DNA from: Methylobacterium longum
GTDB lineage: Bacteria > Pseudomonadota > Alphaproteobacteria > Rhizobiales > Beijerinckiaceae
Length of the DNA stretch: 64,000 nucleotides
NCBI RefSeq assembly: GCF_022179385.1
Contig: NZ_BPQS01000001.1
Coordinates: 334,796 to 398,795 of the forward strand
Direction: 5' to 3'
Positions 1-8,529 of the stretch are shown in pieces; the first letter of the stretch is position 1, and the number at the start of each line of letters is the position of its first letter. The notes beneath the pieces were generated by a model. It had not been told where the DNA came from. It did no database searches and worked only from the letters and a program-made list of their open reading frames with translations. Made by a program: the position numbers and the translations under genes.

Positions 1-1394
1 TAGACCGGCGCCCCGGAGCGCCGCTGCTCGGCGACCCGGGCGGCGTCGGAGTCGAGGGCGAGATACGGGATCTTGTGCCGCTCCAGCATCTCGCCGACCT
101 GCCGGCCGACGCGGCCGAAGCCCGCCACGATCACCCGGTTCTCCACCCGCTCGGGCATCGGCTCCGCCTTGGTGGCGGCCTGGGCGCCGGCGGTCGCGCG
201 CTGCTTGAGCCGCCGCCCGACCGCGGCCAGGGCCGGGATCATGATCATCGTGACGGTGGTCACCACGAGCGCGGCCGCCCCAACCTCCTCCGGCACCAGC
301 CCGGTGGCCATGGCGCCTCCGATCAGGACGTAGGCGAACTCGCCGCCCGGGCCGAGCAGCAGCGCCGTCTCGAGCGCCACCGGCCGGGGGATCTTGAGGA
401 CCGGGGCCGCCATCATCACCACGGCGGCCTTGATCAGGACCAGTGCCAGGGACAGGCCCAGGATGGCGCCCGGCGTCGCCATGAGCTGCGCCGGGTCGAG
501 GTTCATGCCCACCGAGACGAAGAACACGCCGAGCAGCAGGCCCTTGAACGGGTCGATCGTCGCCTCGATCGCCCGGCGATACTCGGTCTCGGCCAGGAGC
601 AGGCCGGCCACGAAGGCGCCGAGCGTCATCGACAGGCCGCTCGCCGCCGCGGTCAGCGCCGTGCCGACAATGACCAGCAGGCAGGCGGCCATGAACAGCT
701 CGGTGGAGCGCGTGCGCGCCACGAGCTGGAACAGCGGGCGCAGGGCGAGGCGGCCCGCGACCACGATCAGCACCAGCGCGACGGCGGCCTGGCCGAGCGC
801 CAGGGCCAGGGCCCAGCCCTTGTCGCCGCCGTCGTCGCGGCCGAGCACCGCGATGGCGAACAGCGCCGGGGCCACCGCCAGATCCTGGAACAGCAGGACC
901 GCGAAGCTCGTCCGCCCGGTGGGCGCGTTGAGCCGCCGCTGCTCGGCCAGCACCGGCAGCACCACGGCGGTCGACGACAGGGCGAGCCCGATGCCGACGA
1001 TGGCGGCGCCGGTGAGCGGCACGTTGAGCCCGTACAGGATCGCTCCGAGGATCAGCGCGGAGCAGCCCACCTGCAGGGAGCCGAGGCCGAAGACGAGCCG
1101 GCGCAGGACCCGCAGGCGCTCCCAGGACAGCTCGATCCCGATCATGAACATCAGGAAGATCACGCCGAACTCGGCGAGGTGCGAGATCTCGGTGCGGTTG
1201 CCGATGGTGAACAGGTGGACGGAGGGGTAGGTATCGGCCAGCCGACCGAGGCCGAAGGGTCCGAGCAGGGCACCGGCGCCGATGAAGCCGAGCACCGGCG
1301 AGATCCGGAGGCGGTGGAACAGCGGCACCACGATGCCCGCCGTGACGAGAAACAGGATCGCTTCCTTGTAGGAGCCGGCGTGGACCTCTGGCAT
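1..1394 (-). CDS. CPA2-family (Kef/YbaL-type) cation:proton antiporter, 3' end cut by window
   Basis: Inner-membrane monovalent cation:proton antiporter of the CPA2 superfamily; in this family K+ or Na+ leaves the cell in exchange for H+. The minus-strand reading begins at an ATG (1394) as MPEVHAGSYKEAILFLV and runs open to the edge, about 464 codons. The first ~390 residues are a run of hydrophobic helices typical of the Na_H_Exchanger domain (for example the MFMIGIELSWERL and GLALSSTAVVLPVLAE segments). A hydrophilic linker follows, then an NAD-binding TrkA-N/RCK Rossmann start (NRVIVAGFGRVGRQVG, GxGxxG pattern). The rest of the RCK domain lies outside the window. It is divergent from the gene at 1708, with 313 bp between them. 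Family is certain; K+ specificity and a glutathione-gated Kef role are inferred only from the family. Confidence 0.9.
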   Translation of the reverse strand, partial: MPEVHAGSYKEAILFLVTAGIVVPLFHRLRISPVLGFIGAGALLGPFGLGRLADTYPSVHLFTIGNRTEISHLAEFGVIFLMFMIGIELSWERLRVLRRLVFGLGSLQVGCSALILGAILYGLNVPLTGAAIVGIGLALSSTAVVLPVLAEQRRLNAPTGRTSFAVLLFQDLAVAPALFAIAVLGRDDGGDKGWALALALGQAAVALVLIVVAGRLALRPLFQLVARTRSTELFMAACLLVIVGTALTAAASGLSMTLGAFVAGLLLAETEYRRAIEATIDPFKGLLLGVFFVSVGMNLDPAQLMATPGAILGLSLALVLIKAAVVMMAAPVLKIPRPVALETALLLGPGGEFAYVLIGGAMATGLVPEEVGAAALVVTTVTMIMIPALAAVGRRLKQRATAGAQAATKAEPMPERVENRVIVAGFGRVGRQVGEMLERHKIPYLALDSDAARVAEQRRSGAPV

Positions 1395-1660
1395 CGGCGG
1401 CGGATCGAACCTCGTCTTTCGCGGCGGCGGGGATGCCGATCACGGCTGCGCGATGATGGGTCGGCGCGGCGCTGCGGGCAACCGGTTTCCGCCCGGGATC
1501 GAGCCCGGGCAGGTGCGTTGCGACACAAGCCGGATACATCAACCGGGTGAGACATTTCGGTCACCGGCGCGCAGGATGCGGCCGGACATCCAGAGGATGC
1601 GTGCGGTGGACGCGTGCAACGCGGCTCAAAATCGGCACAATGCGCGCATACACGCCTGAG

Positions 1661-1675
1661 TTAACCGGGGGTTAA
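1661..1675. promoter_or_regulatory. CtrA-like TTAA-N7-TTAA palindrome in the 1395-1707 divergent gap
   Basis: Seen: TTAACC-GGG-GGTTAA, a perfect inverted repeat that also fits the alphaproteobacterial CtrA half-site spacing TTAA-N7-TTAA. It lies 33 bp before the ATG at 1708, in the 313-bp gap shared with the divergent antiporter gene. CtrA full sites usually read TTAAC in the second half; here the base after TTAA is G. Regulatory role is inference. I see no other gene in this gap. Confidence 0.3.
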
Positions 1676-1707
1676 GCTCGGCCGGGCTGTGCCCGAGACT
1701 GGACCCG

Positions 1708-2967
1708 ATGGATGCGACGAGGCCGATGATCTCCATCAAATCGATATTCTCCGGCCCCGCAGCGCCTCCGAACCGTGACCGCAAGCGCGAGCAGCGCGAG
1801 TGGAAGCTCGAATCGGACCGCTGGCAACACCAGCGCCACGTCGACAAGGGCTACCGCATCAAGTGGGGCTACGTGGGGATCGCATACCTCGTCGAGTTCA
1901 TGGTGATCGGCGCCTCGCTCTGGGGCGCGTGGCTGTTCGCGGGCGTCTACAGCGACGGCGACTGGCACGCCTTCTACTTCATGCTGCTGGCGCCGCTGGT
2001 CTACGCGGCGGTGGAGCTGTGCCGGGTGCCGCTCGGCATCCTGGCCCGCACCCAGCGCTCGTACTTCGTGCGCGCGCTCGCGGTGCTGGGCATCATCTTC
2101 GCGGCCGGCGTGACCACCAAATCGGTGTCGCAGCTCGGCGAGATGATGTTCCATCCCCGCCTGATGGAGGCCGCGCGGACCAAGACCGCCCTGAAGGACG
2201 CGCAGGCCGACCGCGCCACGATCGGCGACCGCATCAAGGCGGCGGACGAGCGGGTGGCCCAGTACACGGCCGAGCTCGACCAGATCGAGAAGCGCGCCGC
2301 CGACAACGCCCAGCAGCTCGCCGGCCTCCCGGCACAGCGCTGCGAGCGGGTCTTCGGCACCAACAGCAAGGGCCGCAAGTACCAGAACCTGAAATGCGTG
2401 GCCGATCCCCGCGTCGCCGCCCTGTCGGGCGGTGTCACCAAGGCCTCGTCGGACCGTGCCGCGATGATCAAGGACCTTGAGGAGGCCCGCAAGGCCCGCG
2501 CGGCCCTCGATCCCGGCGCCGCCGACCGGCGCGTGGCCGATGCCGAGCAGGGCTACCGCAACGCGGTCAACCGCTCCCAGCTCCACTCCTTCACCGCCAT
2601 GGTCTACGGCGTCGACCCGATCGACGTGACCGAGAGCCAGGTCCATGCCTTCCTGCGGATCTTCGTGTTCCTGCCGGCGGTCTGCGCCGCCTTCGCGTCG
2701 ACGATCCTGGCGCTGTGCGCGGTCTCGACCCGCCGGACCTTCATGGACGAGGACGATCTCGGCGCCGCCGTGAATCCGGAGGCCGCCCCCTACATGCTGG
2801 ATGCGATCGCCGACGCCCTGCGCTCGAATCCCGAGCCAATCCTGCCGCGGGCCGCCAATGCGTCGGGCGCGGTGATCCCGATGAACCGTCCGGCCCAGGG
2901 CCAACAGGCGCTGCCCAACCAGACCCTGCCGAGCCAGACCCTACCTGCCGCGGGAGCGGGCGCATGA
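1708..2967 (+). CDS. Membrane protein with central coiled coil, function unknown
   Basis: A 419-residue protein I cannot assign to a named family. Residues ~50-75, ~85-105 and ~115-135 are hydrophobic helices. They are followed by a long charged, Ala/Glu/Asp/Arg-rich stretch (~150-285) with coiled-coil character, then another hydrophobic helix (~305-330) and a Pro/Gln-rich tail. The helical stretch contains two cysteines (LPAQRCERVF and NLKCVAD). This layout suggests a membrane-anchored scaffold with an extended periplasmic or cytoplasmic arm. An internal ATG at 1726 is an alternative start. Its stop overlaps the next ATG (ATGA), so both genes are very likely translated together. Confidence 0.75.
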   Translation: MDATRPMISIKSIFSGPAAPPNRDRKREQREWKLESDRWQHQRHVDKGYRIKWGYVGIAYLVEFMVIGASLWGAWLFAGVYSDGDWHAFYFMLLAPLVYAAVELCRVPLGILARTQRSYFVRALAVLGIIFAAGVTTKSVSQLGEMMFHPRLMEAARTKTALKDAQADRATIGDRIKAADERVAQYTAELDQIEKRAADNAQQLAGLPAQRCERVFGTNSKGRKYQNLKCVADPRVAALSGGVTKASSDRAAMIKDLEEARKARAALDPGAADRRVADAEQGYRNAVNRSQLHSFTAMVYGVDPIDVTESQVHAFLRIFVFLPAVCAAFASTILALCAVSTRRTFMDEDDLGAAVNPEAAPYMLDAIADALRSNPEPILPRAANASGAVIPMNRPAQGQQALPNQTLPSQTLPAAGAGA

Positions 2968-3605
2968 ACTACGTCGCGGGCGGAACTCCTGAGAACATCG
3001 CCCTCGCCCAGCAGGTGAATTCGCGCCTGCGGGCGGATTCGAGCTACGTCGCCGCCCGCGCCTTCCTGTTCCGGGCGCTGGGCTTCGGCGCCTTCGCGTG
3101 CCTCGCCGGCATCGGCGTGGGCGCGGCGGCCTATGGCTGGGCGACGCTCAACCAGTTCGACACCGCCGCGGAGAAGATCGCCGCCGCCATGCAGGCGGCG
3201 CTGTCGGACGTGACCCTGAAGACCAAGGGCGAGGTCACGCTGACCGACAACGTGTTGAAGCTCGAGGGTCTGCCCAAGGCCCCCGCGACGCCGACGCCCA
3301 CCAGGGCGCAACTCGGCAGCGATGCCGCACCGGCCTCCAAGGCGGTGGTGAACACCACCTTCACGGTGTTCAAGCAGGTGCCCTATCTCGACGGGCAGAT
3401 CGTGACCGGCTGGAACTTCAAGGACAGCGCCGACCAGCCCTACCAGCAATACTGCTACTTCTCCCGCCGGACGGCCGAGGCGAAGGGGCAGGTCGAGATC
3501 AAGATCGACCTCGCCATGGACGGCAAGACCCTGCCGCAGCCGCAGAAATCCGACGTGAATCTGGAGATCCTGGCCCGGAACTGCGTCTGGCACGAGAAGG
3601 GCTGA
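2964..3605 (+). CDS. Single-pass membrane protein, function unknown, coupled to upstream gene
   Basis: 213 residues starting at the ATG inside an ATGA overlap with the preceding membrane protein. A cytoplasmic N-terminus (~35 residues) is followed by one transmembrane helix (ALGFGAFACLAGIGVGAAAY, ~37-56) and a soluble domain with segments such as YLDGQIVTGWNFKD and a C-terminal Cys-containing tail (LARNCVWHEKG). I do not recognise the family. The 4-nt overlap and shared membrane location suggest the two proteins act together. An in-frame reading open further upstream only reflects overlap with the previous gene; the ATG at 2964 is the sensible start. Confidence 0.8.
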   Translation: MNYVAGGTPENIALAQQVNSRLRADSSYVAARAFLFRALGFGAFACLAGIGVGAAAYGWATLNQFDTAAEKIAAAMQAALSDVTLKTKGEVTLTDNVLKLEGLPKAPATPTPTRAQLGSDAAPASKAVVNTTFTVFKQVPYLDGQIVTGWNFKDSADQPYQQYCYFSRRTAEAKGQVEIKIDLAMDGKTLPQPQKSDVNLEILARNCVWHEKG

Positions 3606-3639
3606 TCAGGCCCCGGGATGAGCCCGAACATCCGCTCCT

Positions 3640-3740
3640 GGCCCTCATCCTGAGGTGCGGACGCGAAGCGGCCGCCTGAAGGAGCCCCCCGAACGCGCCG
3701 CGATCCCCGAGACCCACCCCAAAGGCTCGCTCATGCGGAC
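3640..3740. repeat. Extragenic palindromic element, copy A
   Basis: Intergenic sequence beginning CCCTCATCCTGAGGTGC, followed by a GC-rich body and GACCCACCCCAAAGGCTC. The left end matches the ends of the elements near 4740, 19025 and 21763 in this window. Edges are approximate. No gene is seen between 3606 and 3861. Confidence 0.5.
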
Positions 3741-3861
3741 ACCGCGGGATGCGGGTGGAGGCCGGGCGAGACGCCGTCGGCGAAGCCGCGCGGCAGAGCG
3801 CTTGCGGCACGGCAGGATAGCGCGTTACCCGTTGCGTCAGGCCCACCTCTCCGAGACCGCG

Positions 3862-4713
3862 ATGCGCTTTTCCGGCACCGAGACCTACGTCGCGACCCCC
3901 GACCTGACCGCGGCCGTCAACGCCGCCGTCGTCCTCGAACGCCCGCTCCTGGTGAAGGGCGAGCCCGGCACCGGCAAGACCGTGCTGGCCGAGGAGATCG
4001 CCAAGGGCCTGAACGCGCCGCTGCTCGTCTGGAACATCAAGTCGACAACGAAGGCGCAGCAGGGGCTGTACGAGTACGATGCGGTCTCGCGCCTGCGCGA
4101 CTCGCAGCTCGGCGACCCGCGGGTCTCGGAGATCGGCAACTACATCCGGCGCGGCAAGCTCTGGGAAGCGTTCACCGCGCCCGAGCGCCCGGTCCTACTC
4201 ATCGACGAGATCGACAAGGCCGACATCGAGTTTCCCAACGACCTGCTGACCGAACTCGACCGGATGGAGTTCCACGTCTACGAGACCGGCGAGACCGTGA
4301 AGGCCGTGCGGCGGCCGATCGTGATCATCACGTCGAACAACGAGAAGGAGCTGCCGGACGCGTTCCTCCGCCGCTGCTTCTTCCACTACATCAAGTTCCC
4401 CGACGCCGAGACACTGCAGCGCATCGTCGATGTGCACTACCCGGGCATCAAGCACCGCCTCGTCGAGGAGGCCCTGCGGACCTTCCTGGCGATGCGCGAG
4501 GTGCCGGGACTGAAGAAGAAGCCCTCGACCTCGGAACTGCTCGACTGGCTGAAGCTCCTCGTCTCCGAGGACATCGCCCCCGAGACCCTGCGCGAGCAGG
4601 ACGGCCGGAAGCTGATCCCGCCGCTCCATGGGGCGCTGCTCAAGAACGAGCAGGATGTGAGCCTATTCGAGAAGCTCGCCTTCATGATGCGTCGGGAGCA
4701 GCGGGGCGGCTGA
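3862..4713 (+). CDS. MoxR-type AAA+ ATPase
   Basis: 283-residue AAA+ ATPase of the MoxR/CbbQ-like group. These act as chaperones that insert cofactors into, or activate, partner enzymes, usually together with a VWA-domain protein. Walker A is GEPGTGKT at residues 33-40, Walker B LLIDEID at ~112-118, and sensor-1 is the IITSNNEKELP segment. The chosen start is MRFSGTETYV; the open frame extends upstream through a repeat element with no family similarity. Oddly, no VWA (CoxE-like) gene follows: the next gene is a SixA-type phosphatase 257 bp downstream. It may therefore serve a partner encoded elsewhere. Confidence 0.9.
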   Translation: MRFSGTETYVATPDLTAAVNAAVVLERPLLVKGEPGTGKTVLAEEIAKGLNAPLLVWNIKSTTKAQQGLYEYDAVSRLRDSQLGDPRVSEIGNYIRRGKLWEAFTAPERPVLLIDEIDKADIEFPNDLLTELDRMEFHVYETGETVKAVRRPIVIITSNNEKELPDAFLRRCFFHYIKFPDAETLQRIVDVHYPGIKHRLVEEALRTFLAMREVPGLKKKPSTSELLDWLKLLVSEDIAPETLREQDGRKLIPPLHGALLKNEQDVSLFEKLAFMMRREQRGG

Positions 4714-4737
4714 GGCCGGGGCCGCCGGCGCGGCCTG

Positions 4738-4815
4738 GACCACCCGCACCCTCGTCCGGCGGTGGGGACGCGCAGCGCTCGCACCTCCGGATGAGGCGCG
4801 CAACGGGCCGCGCGG
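4738..4815. repeat. Extragenic palindromic element, copy B (short)
   Basis: Starts CCGCACCCTCGTCC and ends GCACCTCCGGATGAGGCG, the same end signature as copies C and D (GCACCTCGGGATGAGG-type). The ends are near-complementary. It sits in the 257-bp gap between the AAA ATPase and the phosphatase. Edges approximate. Confidence 0.45.
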
Positions 4816-4970
4816 ATCGTGGAGCAACGGGGCCGGCCCGAGGCTGCCGGCAGGCCGAGGTTCCCGCGCGGCACGCTTTCGGTTAACCGGACGGGAGGGG
4901 CTTTTGCGATGCCGGTCCGGCGACGCCGGGTCCCCGCTCCCGAGAACGGCCCGGTCCAGAGGTTCGCTCC

Positions 4971-5495
4971 ATGCGCAGGCTGATCCTGTTGCGGCACGCC
5001 AAATCGGATCGTTCGCCGGGCGTCGCCGACCGCGACCGCCCGCTCAACCCCCGCGGGCGGCGGACCGCGCCGGTTGTGGGCGCCCATCTCGCGGAGGCGG
5101 GGCTGCGCCCCGATCTCGCCCTCGTCTCCACGGCAGTCCGGACGCGGGAGACCTGGGACGCGATGGCAGCCGCGCTGGGCAATCCCGAGACGCGCTGGCA
5201 GCCGGAGATCTACGAGGCGCCGGCCCACCGGATCCTCGGGGTGATCAAGGCCGCGCCCGATGGGGCCGCCGTCGTGATCGTCGTCGGCCACAATCCGGGT
5301 CTCGGCGACCTCGCGGCAGCTCTGGCGGGGGAGGGACCGCGCGCGGCCCGCGACCGTCTGGCCCTGGAATTCCCCACCGCCGCCTACGCGGTGATCGACT
5401 TCGACACCGCCCATTGGTCGGATGTGGCGCCGGGCCGGGGACGCCTGGAGCGGTTCGCGCGCCCGCGGGACATCAACCCGGATCTCGGGGGCTGA
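4971..5495 (+). CDS. SixA-family phosphohistidine phosphatase
   Basis: 174-residue histidine phosphatase superfamily member. The N-terminal LLRHAKSD motif (catalytic H9 with R8) is the SixA version of the RHG motif, and VVGHNPGLGDL (~H103) gives the second catalytic histidine. SixA enzymes remove phosphate from phosphohistidine on HPt or PTS-type proteins. Length matches the short SixA class. It has no obvious phosphorelay partner beside it; the next gene is convergent, ending 5 bp away. Confidence 0.88.
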   Translation: MRRLILLRHAKSDRSPGVADRDRPLNPRGRRTAPVVGAHLAEAGLRPDLALVSTAVRTRETWDAMAAALGNPETRWQPEIYEAPAHRILGVIKAAPDGAAVVIVVGHNPGLGDLAAALAGEGPRAARDRLALEFPTAAYAVIDFDTAHWSDVAPGRGRLERFARPRDINPDLGG

Positions 5496-5499
5496 CGGC

Positions 5500-6543
5500 T
5501 CACGCCACCGGCACCGCGGCGGCGTGAGACTCGACCTCCGCGTGCGAGGGCAGGGGCGAGCCCGGCGCGAAGGCCTCGAAGGCCGCCCAGAAATCCTGCC
5601 GGATGGCGTCGCGCTCGGTCAGGATCTCGTGCCGGGAATCCGGCAGGACGAGAATGTGGCCGGCCTTGAGCCGGGCCGCGAAGCGCTCGGTGTCGGCGGT
5701 GCCGCAGACCGGGTCGGCGCCCGCCGCCAGGAGCAGCGTCGGCAGGGTGATGCGCGGCGCCGCCCTCGGGTCGCGCAGGCGCGCCATGGCGCGGAACGCT
5801 TCGGCGAGCCACGCGATCGTCGGGTCGCCCACCGCACCGGCGCCGACCTGCCGGGCCGCCGCGGCGTTCCGGGCGTAGCGGACGGGATCGCGCGAGAGCC
5901 GGTTGCCGGCATAGGGATTGGTGGCGATCGAGACCGGCTTGCCGAAGGGGATGTAGCGGCTCCCGAGTCCCAGCCGCTGCAAGCCCCGCGAGAGCAGGGC
6001 GGCGCCGGCCGGCCAGCGGATCATCCGGATCGACAGCATCGGCGCCAGCGCCACGAGGCGCCGGAACGGCAGCCAGCCGTCGAGCGCCCCGAGGAGGGCC
6101 ACGCAGCCCCCCATCGAGTGCGCGAGGCCGATATGCGGCTCCGGCATCAGCGGCACCAGCACGGTCTCGGCCACGGCCTTGAGGTCGAGCCGGTAATCGT
6201 CGAAGCGGGCGACGTGGCCCTTGTGGGGATCGTCGACCCGGCGGTCCGACTCCCCCTGGCCGCGCCAATCGAAGGCGACCACCGCGAAGCCCCGTGCCCG
6301 CAACTCCTGGATGGTCTCGTAGTACTTCTCGATGAATTCCGCCCGGCCCTGGAGCAGGCAGACCGTGCCGCGGCAGGTCCGCGCCGTCGTCTGCCAATAG
6401 GCCGCCCGCAGGGTGCAGTCGTCGCGCGTGCCCACCGCGATCAGCGTGCCGTTCGGCGGCGCCGGGTTGCCGGGCGTGCCGCGCAGGGTCAGGAGCGGTG
6501 GCTCCCGCCCGGTCTCACCGTCGAACCGTCCCACAGGGTTCAC
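5500..6543 (-). CDS. Alpha/beta hydrolase, lysophospholipase-like (PldB type)
   Basis: 347-residue serine hydrolase. Visible are the oxyanion region VCLLQGRAEFIEKY (~61-74), the FDWRGQGES strand (~91-99), the nucleophile elbow AHSMGG with Ser143, an acid in the LLAAGADPVCG region and the catalytic His in LPDSRHEIL. This arrangement is typical of PldB-like lysophospholipases/monoacylglycerol lipases. The substrate is not determined by sequence. Convergent with the SixA gene; its upstream region faces the heat-shock gene. Confidence 0.85.
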   Translation of the reverse strand: MNPVGRFDGETGREPPLLTLRGTPGNPAPPNGTLIAVGTRDDCTLRAAYWQTTARTCRGTVCLLQGRAEFIEKYYETIQELRARGFAVVAFDWRGQGESDRRVDDPHKGHVARFDDYRLDLKAVAETVLVPLMPEPHIGLAHSMGGCVALLGALDGWLPFRRLVALAPMLSIRMIRWPAGAALLSRGLQRLGLGSRYIPFGKPVSIATNPYAGNRLSRDPVRYARNAAAARQVGAGAVGDPTIAWLAEAFRAMARLRDPRAAPRITLPTLLLAAGADPVCGTADTERFAARLKAGHILVLPDSRHEILTERDAIRQDFWAAFEAFAPGSPLPSHAEVESHAAAVPVA

Positions 6544-6609
6544 CTCAAGCGCGTCCGTACGCGGACGGACCCTACCGAAAAAATCTCAGGCCTCGCCATC
6601 GTCCGGGGT

Positions 6610-6638
6610 CTTGAAGCGTGTTTTTCCCCCTCCGATAT
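6610..6638 (+). promoter_or_regulatory. Possible RpoH (sigma-32) promoter for hsp20
   Basis: CTTGAA at 6610-6615, a 16-bp spacer, then CCGATAT at 6632-6638. This resembles alphaproteobacterial heat-shock promoters (CTTGAA ... CC.ATAT). It lies about 65 bp upstream of the thermometer hairpin, leaving room for a structured leader. Position and match are seen; function is inferred. Confidence 0.45.
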
Positions 6639-6702
6639 CTCGCCTGTGCCGGCCATCAGGCGGCACGAAAGACGGGTCCGGCCCATCGGGCGGACCGGAA
6701 TT

Positions 6703-6728
6703 GCATGTTGCTCACACGAGGATATGTC
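6703..6728 (+). promoter_or_regulatory. ROSE-type RNA thermometer hairpin
   Basis: The leader just before the hsp20 ATG folds as GCATGTTGCT / loop CACACG / AGGATATGTC. The TTGCT segment pairs with the AGGA Shine-Dalgarno, with the extra G opposed as in the ROSE consensus (UYGCU against AGGA). Pairing then continues for seven more pairs, some G-U. The ribosome site would be closed at growth temperature and melt on heat shock. ROSE elements upstream of rhizobial hsp20 genes are established; this copy is read from the sequence. Confidence 0.75.
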
Positions 6729-7211
6729 ATGCGTCAGTTCGATCTCGCGCCCCTCTACCGTTCCACCGTCGGCTTTGACCGGTTGTTCTCCGCGCTCGAC
6801 CAGTTCGCGAGCGCCGAGGCTGCGCCCACCTACCCGCCCTACAACATCGAGCGGACCGGCGAGAACGCCTACCGCATTACCGTCGCGGTCGCCGGCTTCA
6901 CCGAGTCCGACCTGTCGATCGATGTTCGGGAGAACGCGCTGTCCCTGAGGGGCGAGCGCAAGGCCGAGGGCAAGGCTGAATTCCTGCATCAGGGCATCGC
7001 GGCCCGCACCTTCGAGCGCCGTTTCCAGCTCGCCGACCACGTACAGGTGACGGGCGCGGCCCTCGAGAACGGCCTTCTCCATATCGACCTCGTCCGCGAG
7101 GTACCGGAGGCGAAGAAGCCGCGCCGCATCCAGATCGCCACGGCGGGTCGCGCCAGCGCCCCGGTGATCGAGGGCGACGTCCGCACGGACACGGTCCCGC
7201 AGGCCGCCTGA
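6729..7211 (+). CDS. Hsp20/alpha-crystallin small heat-shock protein
   Basis: 160-residue ATP-independent holdase that keeps unfolding proteins soluble for DnaK/ClpB. After an N-terminal MRQFDLAPLYRSTVGFDRLF comes the alpha-crystallin domain (~38-130), with ITVAVAGFTESDLSIDV and the beta-strand pair around FERRFQLADHV. The GALENGLLHIDL segment precedes a C-terminal tail. It is the IbpA-like class that in rhizobia is ROSE-controlled. The ATG at 6729 is chosen because it follows AGGA within the thermometer; longer readings would translate through the hairpin. A strong terminator hairpin follows at 7242. Confidence 0.93.
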   Translation: MRQFDLAPLYRSTVGFDRLFSALDQFASAEAAPTYPPYNIERTGENAYRITVAVAGFTESDLSIDVRENALSLRGERKAEGKAEFLHQGIAARTFERRFQLADHVQVTGAALENGLLHIDLVREVPEAKKPRRIQIATAGRASAPVIEGDVRTDTVPQAA

Positions 7212-7241
7212 TCCATCTCGGCTTGAACTTCAGAATGTTGC

Positions 7242-7269
7242 AGCGCCCCGGCCCCGGCCGGGGCGCTTT
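7242..7269 (+). terminator. Rho-independent terminator after hsp20
   Basis: Perfect 10-bp stem AGCGCCCCGG / CCGGGGCGCT with a 6-base loop, ending in TTT. It lies 30 bp after the hsp20 stop. Confidence 0.7.
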
Positions 7270-7358
7270 CCTGCGTCGGCTGTCATAATGGCGTGTGCGC
7301 TTCGTGCTCTGTGTCGGATTCGACGGTGCACGGACGCGCACCCGGAGTGAACCCGACC

Positions 7359-8360
7359 ATGGTCGCCAATCTCGCCCGCGGGGCCTACAGCGCACTCGGA
7401 GCCGGCTGGCACAGGGGCGTGCAGTGGGGCGTCGGCGCGCCGATCGCGAAGCTGCGCCGCCGGCAGATGCATCCGCAGGAAATCCAGGGCGGCCCGACCG
7501 GAATCGCCGAGATCCTCTCCGCCGAGCGCGCGATTCGCCTGCCGGACCCGTTCGAGGGGCGCAGCCTCGGCCGCATCGGCAACCTGGAGGTGAGGCTGGC
7601 GACTAGGAGATCCGAGATCCGCCGGGCGCAGCGCCTGCGCTTCAAGGTGTTCTACGAGGAGATGTCGGCGGTCCCGACCGGGCTCGCGTCCCTGTCGCGG
7701 CGCGACGCCGACAGCTACGACGCGCTCTGCGATCATCTCCTCGTCCTCGACCACGCCGCGCCGGGGCGGAAGCAGCCCTTCGTCGAGCCCCGGCCGAAGG
7801 TGGTGGGCACCTACCGGCTGCTTCGCGGCGAGGTGGCCGAGCGCCATGCCGGCTTCTACTCCGAGGGTGAGTACGATCTGGCACCGCTGCTGGCGGCGCA
7901 GGGCCATCGGCGGCTGCTGGAGCTCGGCCGCTCCTGCGTGCTGAAGCCCTACCGCGGCAAGCGCACCGTCGAGCTGCTCTGGCAGGGCATCTACGCCTAC
8001 GTCCTGCACCACCGGATCGACGCGCTGATCGGCTGCGCGAGCCTGGAGGGCACCGATCCGGAGCGGCTGGCGCTGCCGCTGGCCTTCCTGCACCACCATG
8101 CCCGCGCGCCGGAGGGCTGGCGGGCCCGGGCGCTGCCGGAGCGGTCGGTGGCAATGGACCGGCTGCCGAAGGAGGCGGTCGATCCCAAGGCCGCGCTGCA
8201 GGCCCTGCCGCCCCTGGTCAAAGGCTATCTCCGCCTCGGCGCCACCTTCGGCGACGGTGCCGTCATCGATCGCCAGTTCGGCACGACGGACGTCTTCGTG
8301 ACGCTGCCGGTGGAGGTGATCGGCGCGCGCTACCGGGGACATTTCGCACCGGCGCGATGA
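7359..8360 (+). CDS. OlsB-like GNAT-fold N-acyltransferase
   Basis: 333-residue protein of the ornithine-acyl-ACP N-acyltransferase (OlsB)/hemolysin-like group. It would transfer a 3-hydroxyacyl chain to ornithine, the first step to phosphorus-free ornithine lipids. Supporting segments are RRAQRLRFKVFYEEM (~90-105), DHLLVLD, VVGTYRLLRGEVAERHAGFYSEGEYDL split across ~150-180, the LELGRSC strand and LIGCASLEGTDP. The start at 7359 has GGAGTGA eight bases upstream; a longer reading from 7293 lacks this. No olsA acyltransferase is adjacent, so the ornithine-lipid role rests on family resemblance only. Confidence 0.75.
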   Translation: MVANLARGAYSALGAGWHRGVQWGVGAPIAKLRRRQMHPQEIQGGPTGIAEILSAERAIRLPDPFEGRSLGRIGNLEVRLATRRSEIRRAQRLRFKVFYEEMSAVPTGLASLSRRDADSYDALCDHLLVLDHAAPGRKQPFVEPRPKVVGTYRLLRGEVAERHAGFYSEGEYDLAPLLAAQGHRRLLELGRSCVLKPYRGKRTVELLWQGIYAYVLHHRIDALIGCASLEGTDPERLALPLAFLHHHARAPEGWRARALPERSVAMDRLPKEAVDPKAALQALPPLVKGYLRLGATFGDGAVIDRQFGTTDVFVTLPVEVIGARYRGHFAPAR

Positions 8361-8529
8361 GGGTCGGGTCGCTCCGAAAGGTCGATCCGACCTGGCCTAT
8401 CGACCTGAGATGACCGCGTCAGCGGGCGGCGCGATCCCCCGACGGTTCCTTCGAGGCGGGTTCGCCGCATCGCAGACCGGGGACGAACCGTAGAGGGGAG
8501 GTTTCCCCGAGGACCTGCCGCACAGTCCC

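Noticed and set aside
75..1550. 491-codon plus-strand frame
   Set aside because: Antisense of the Kef-type antiporter, whose minus-strand translation shows membrane helices and an NAD-binding motif.
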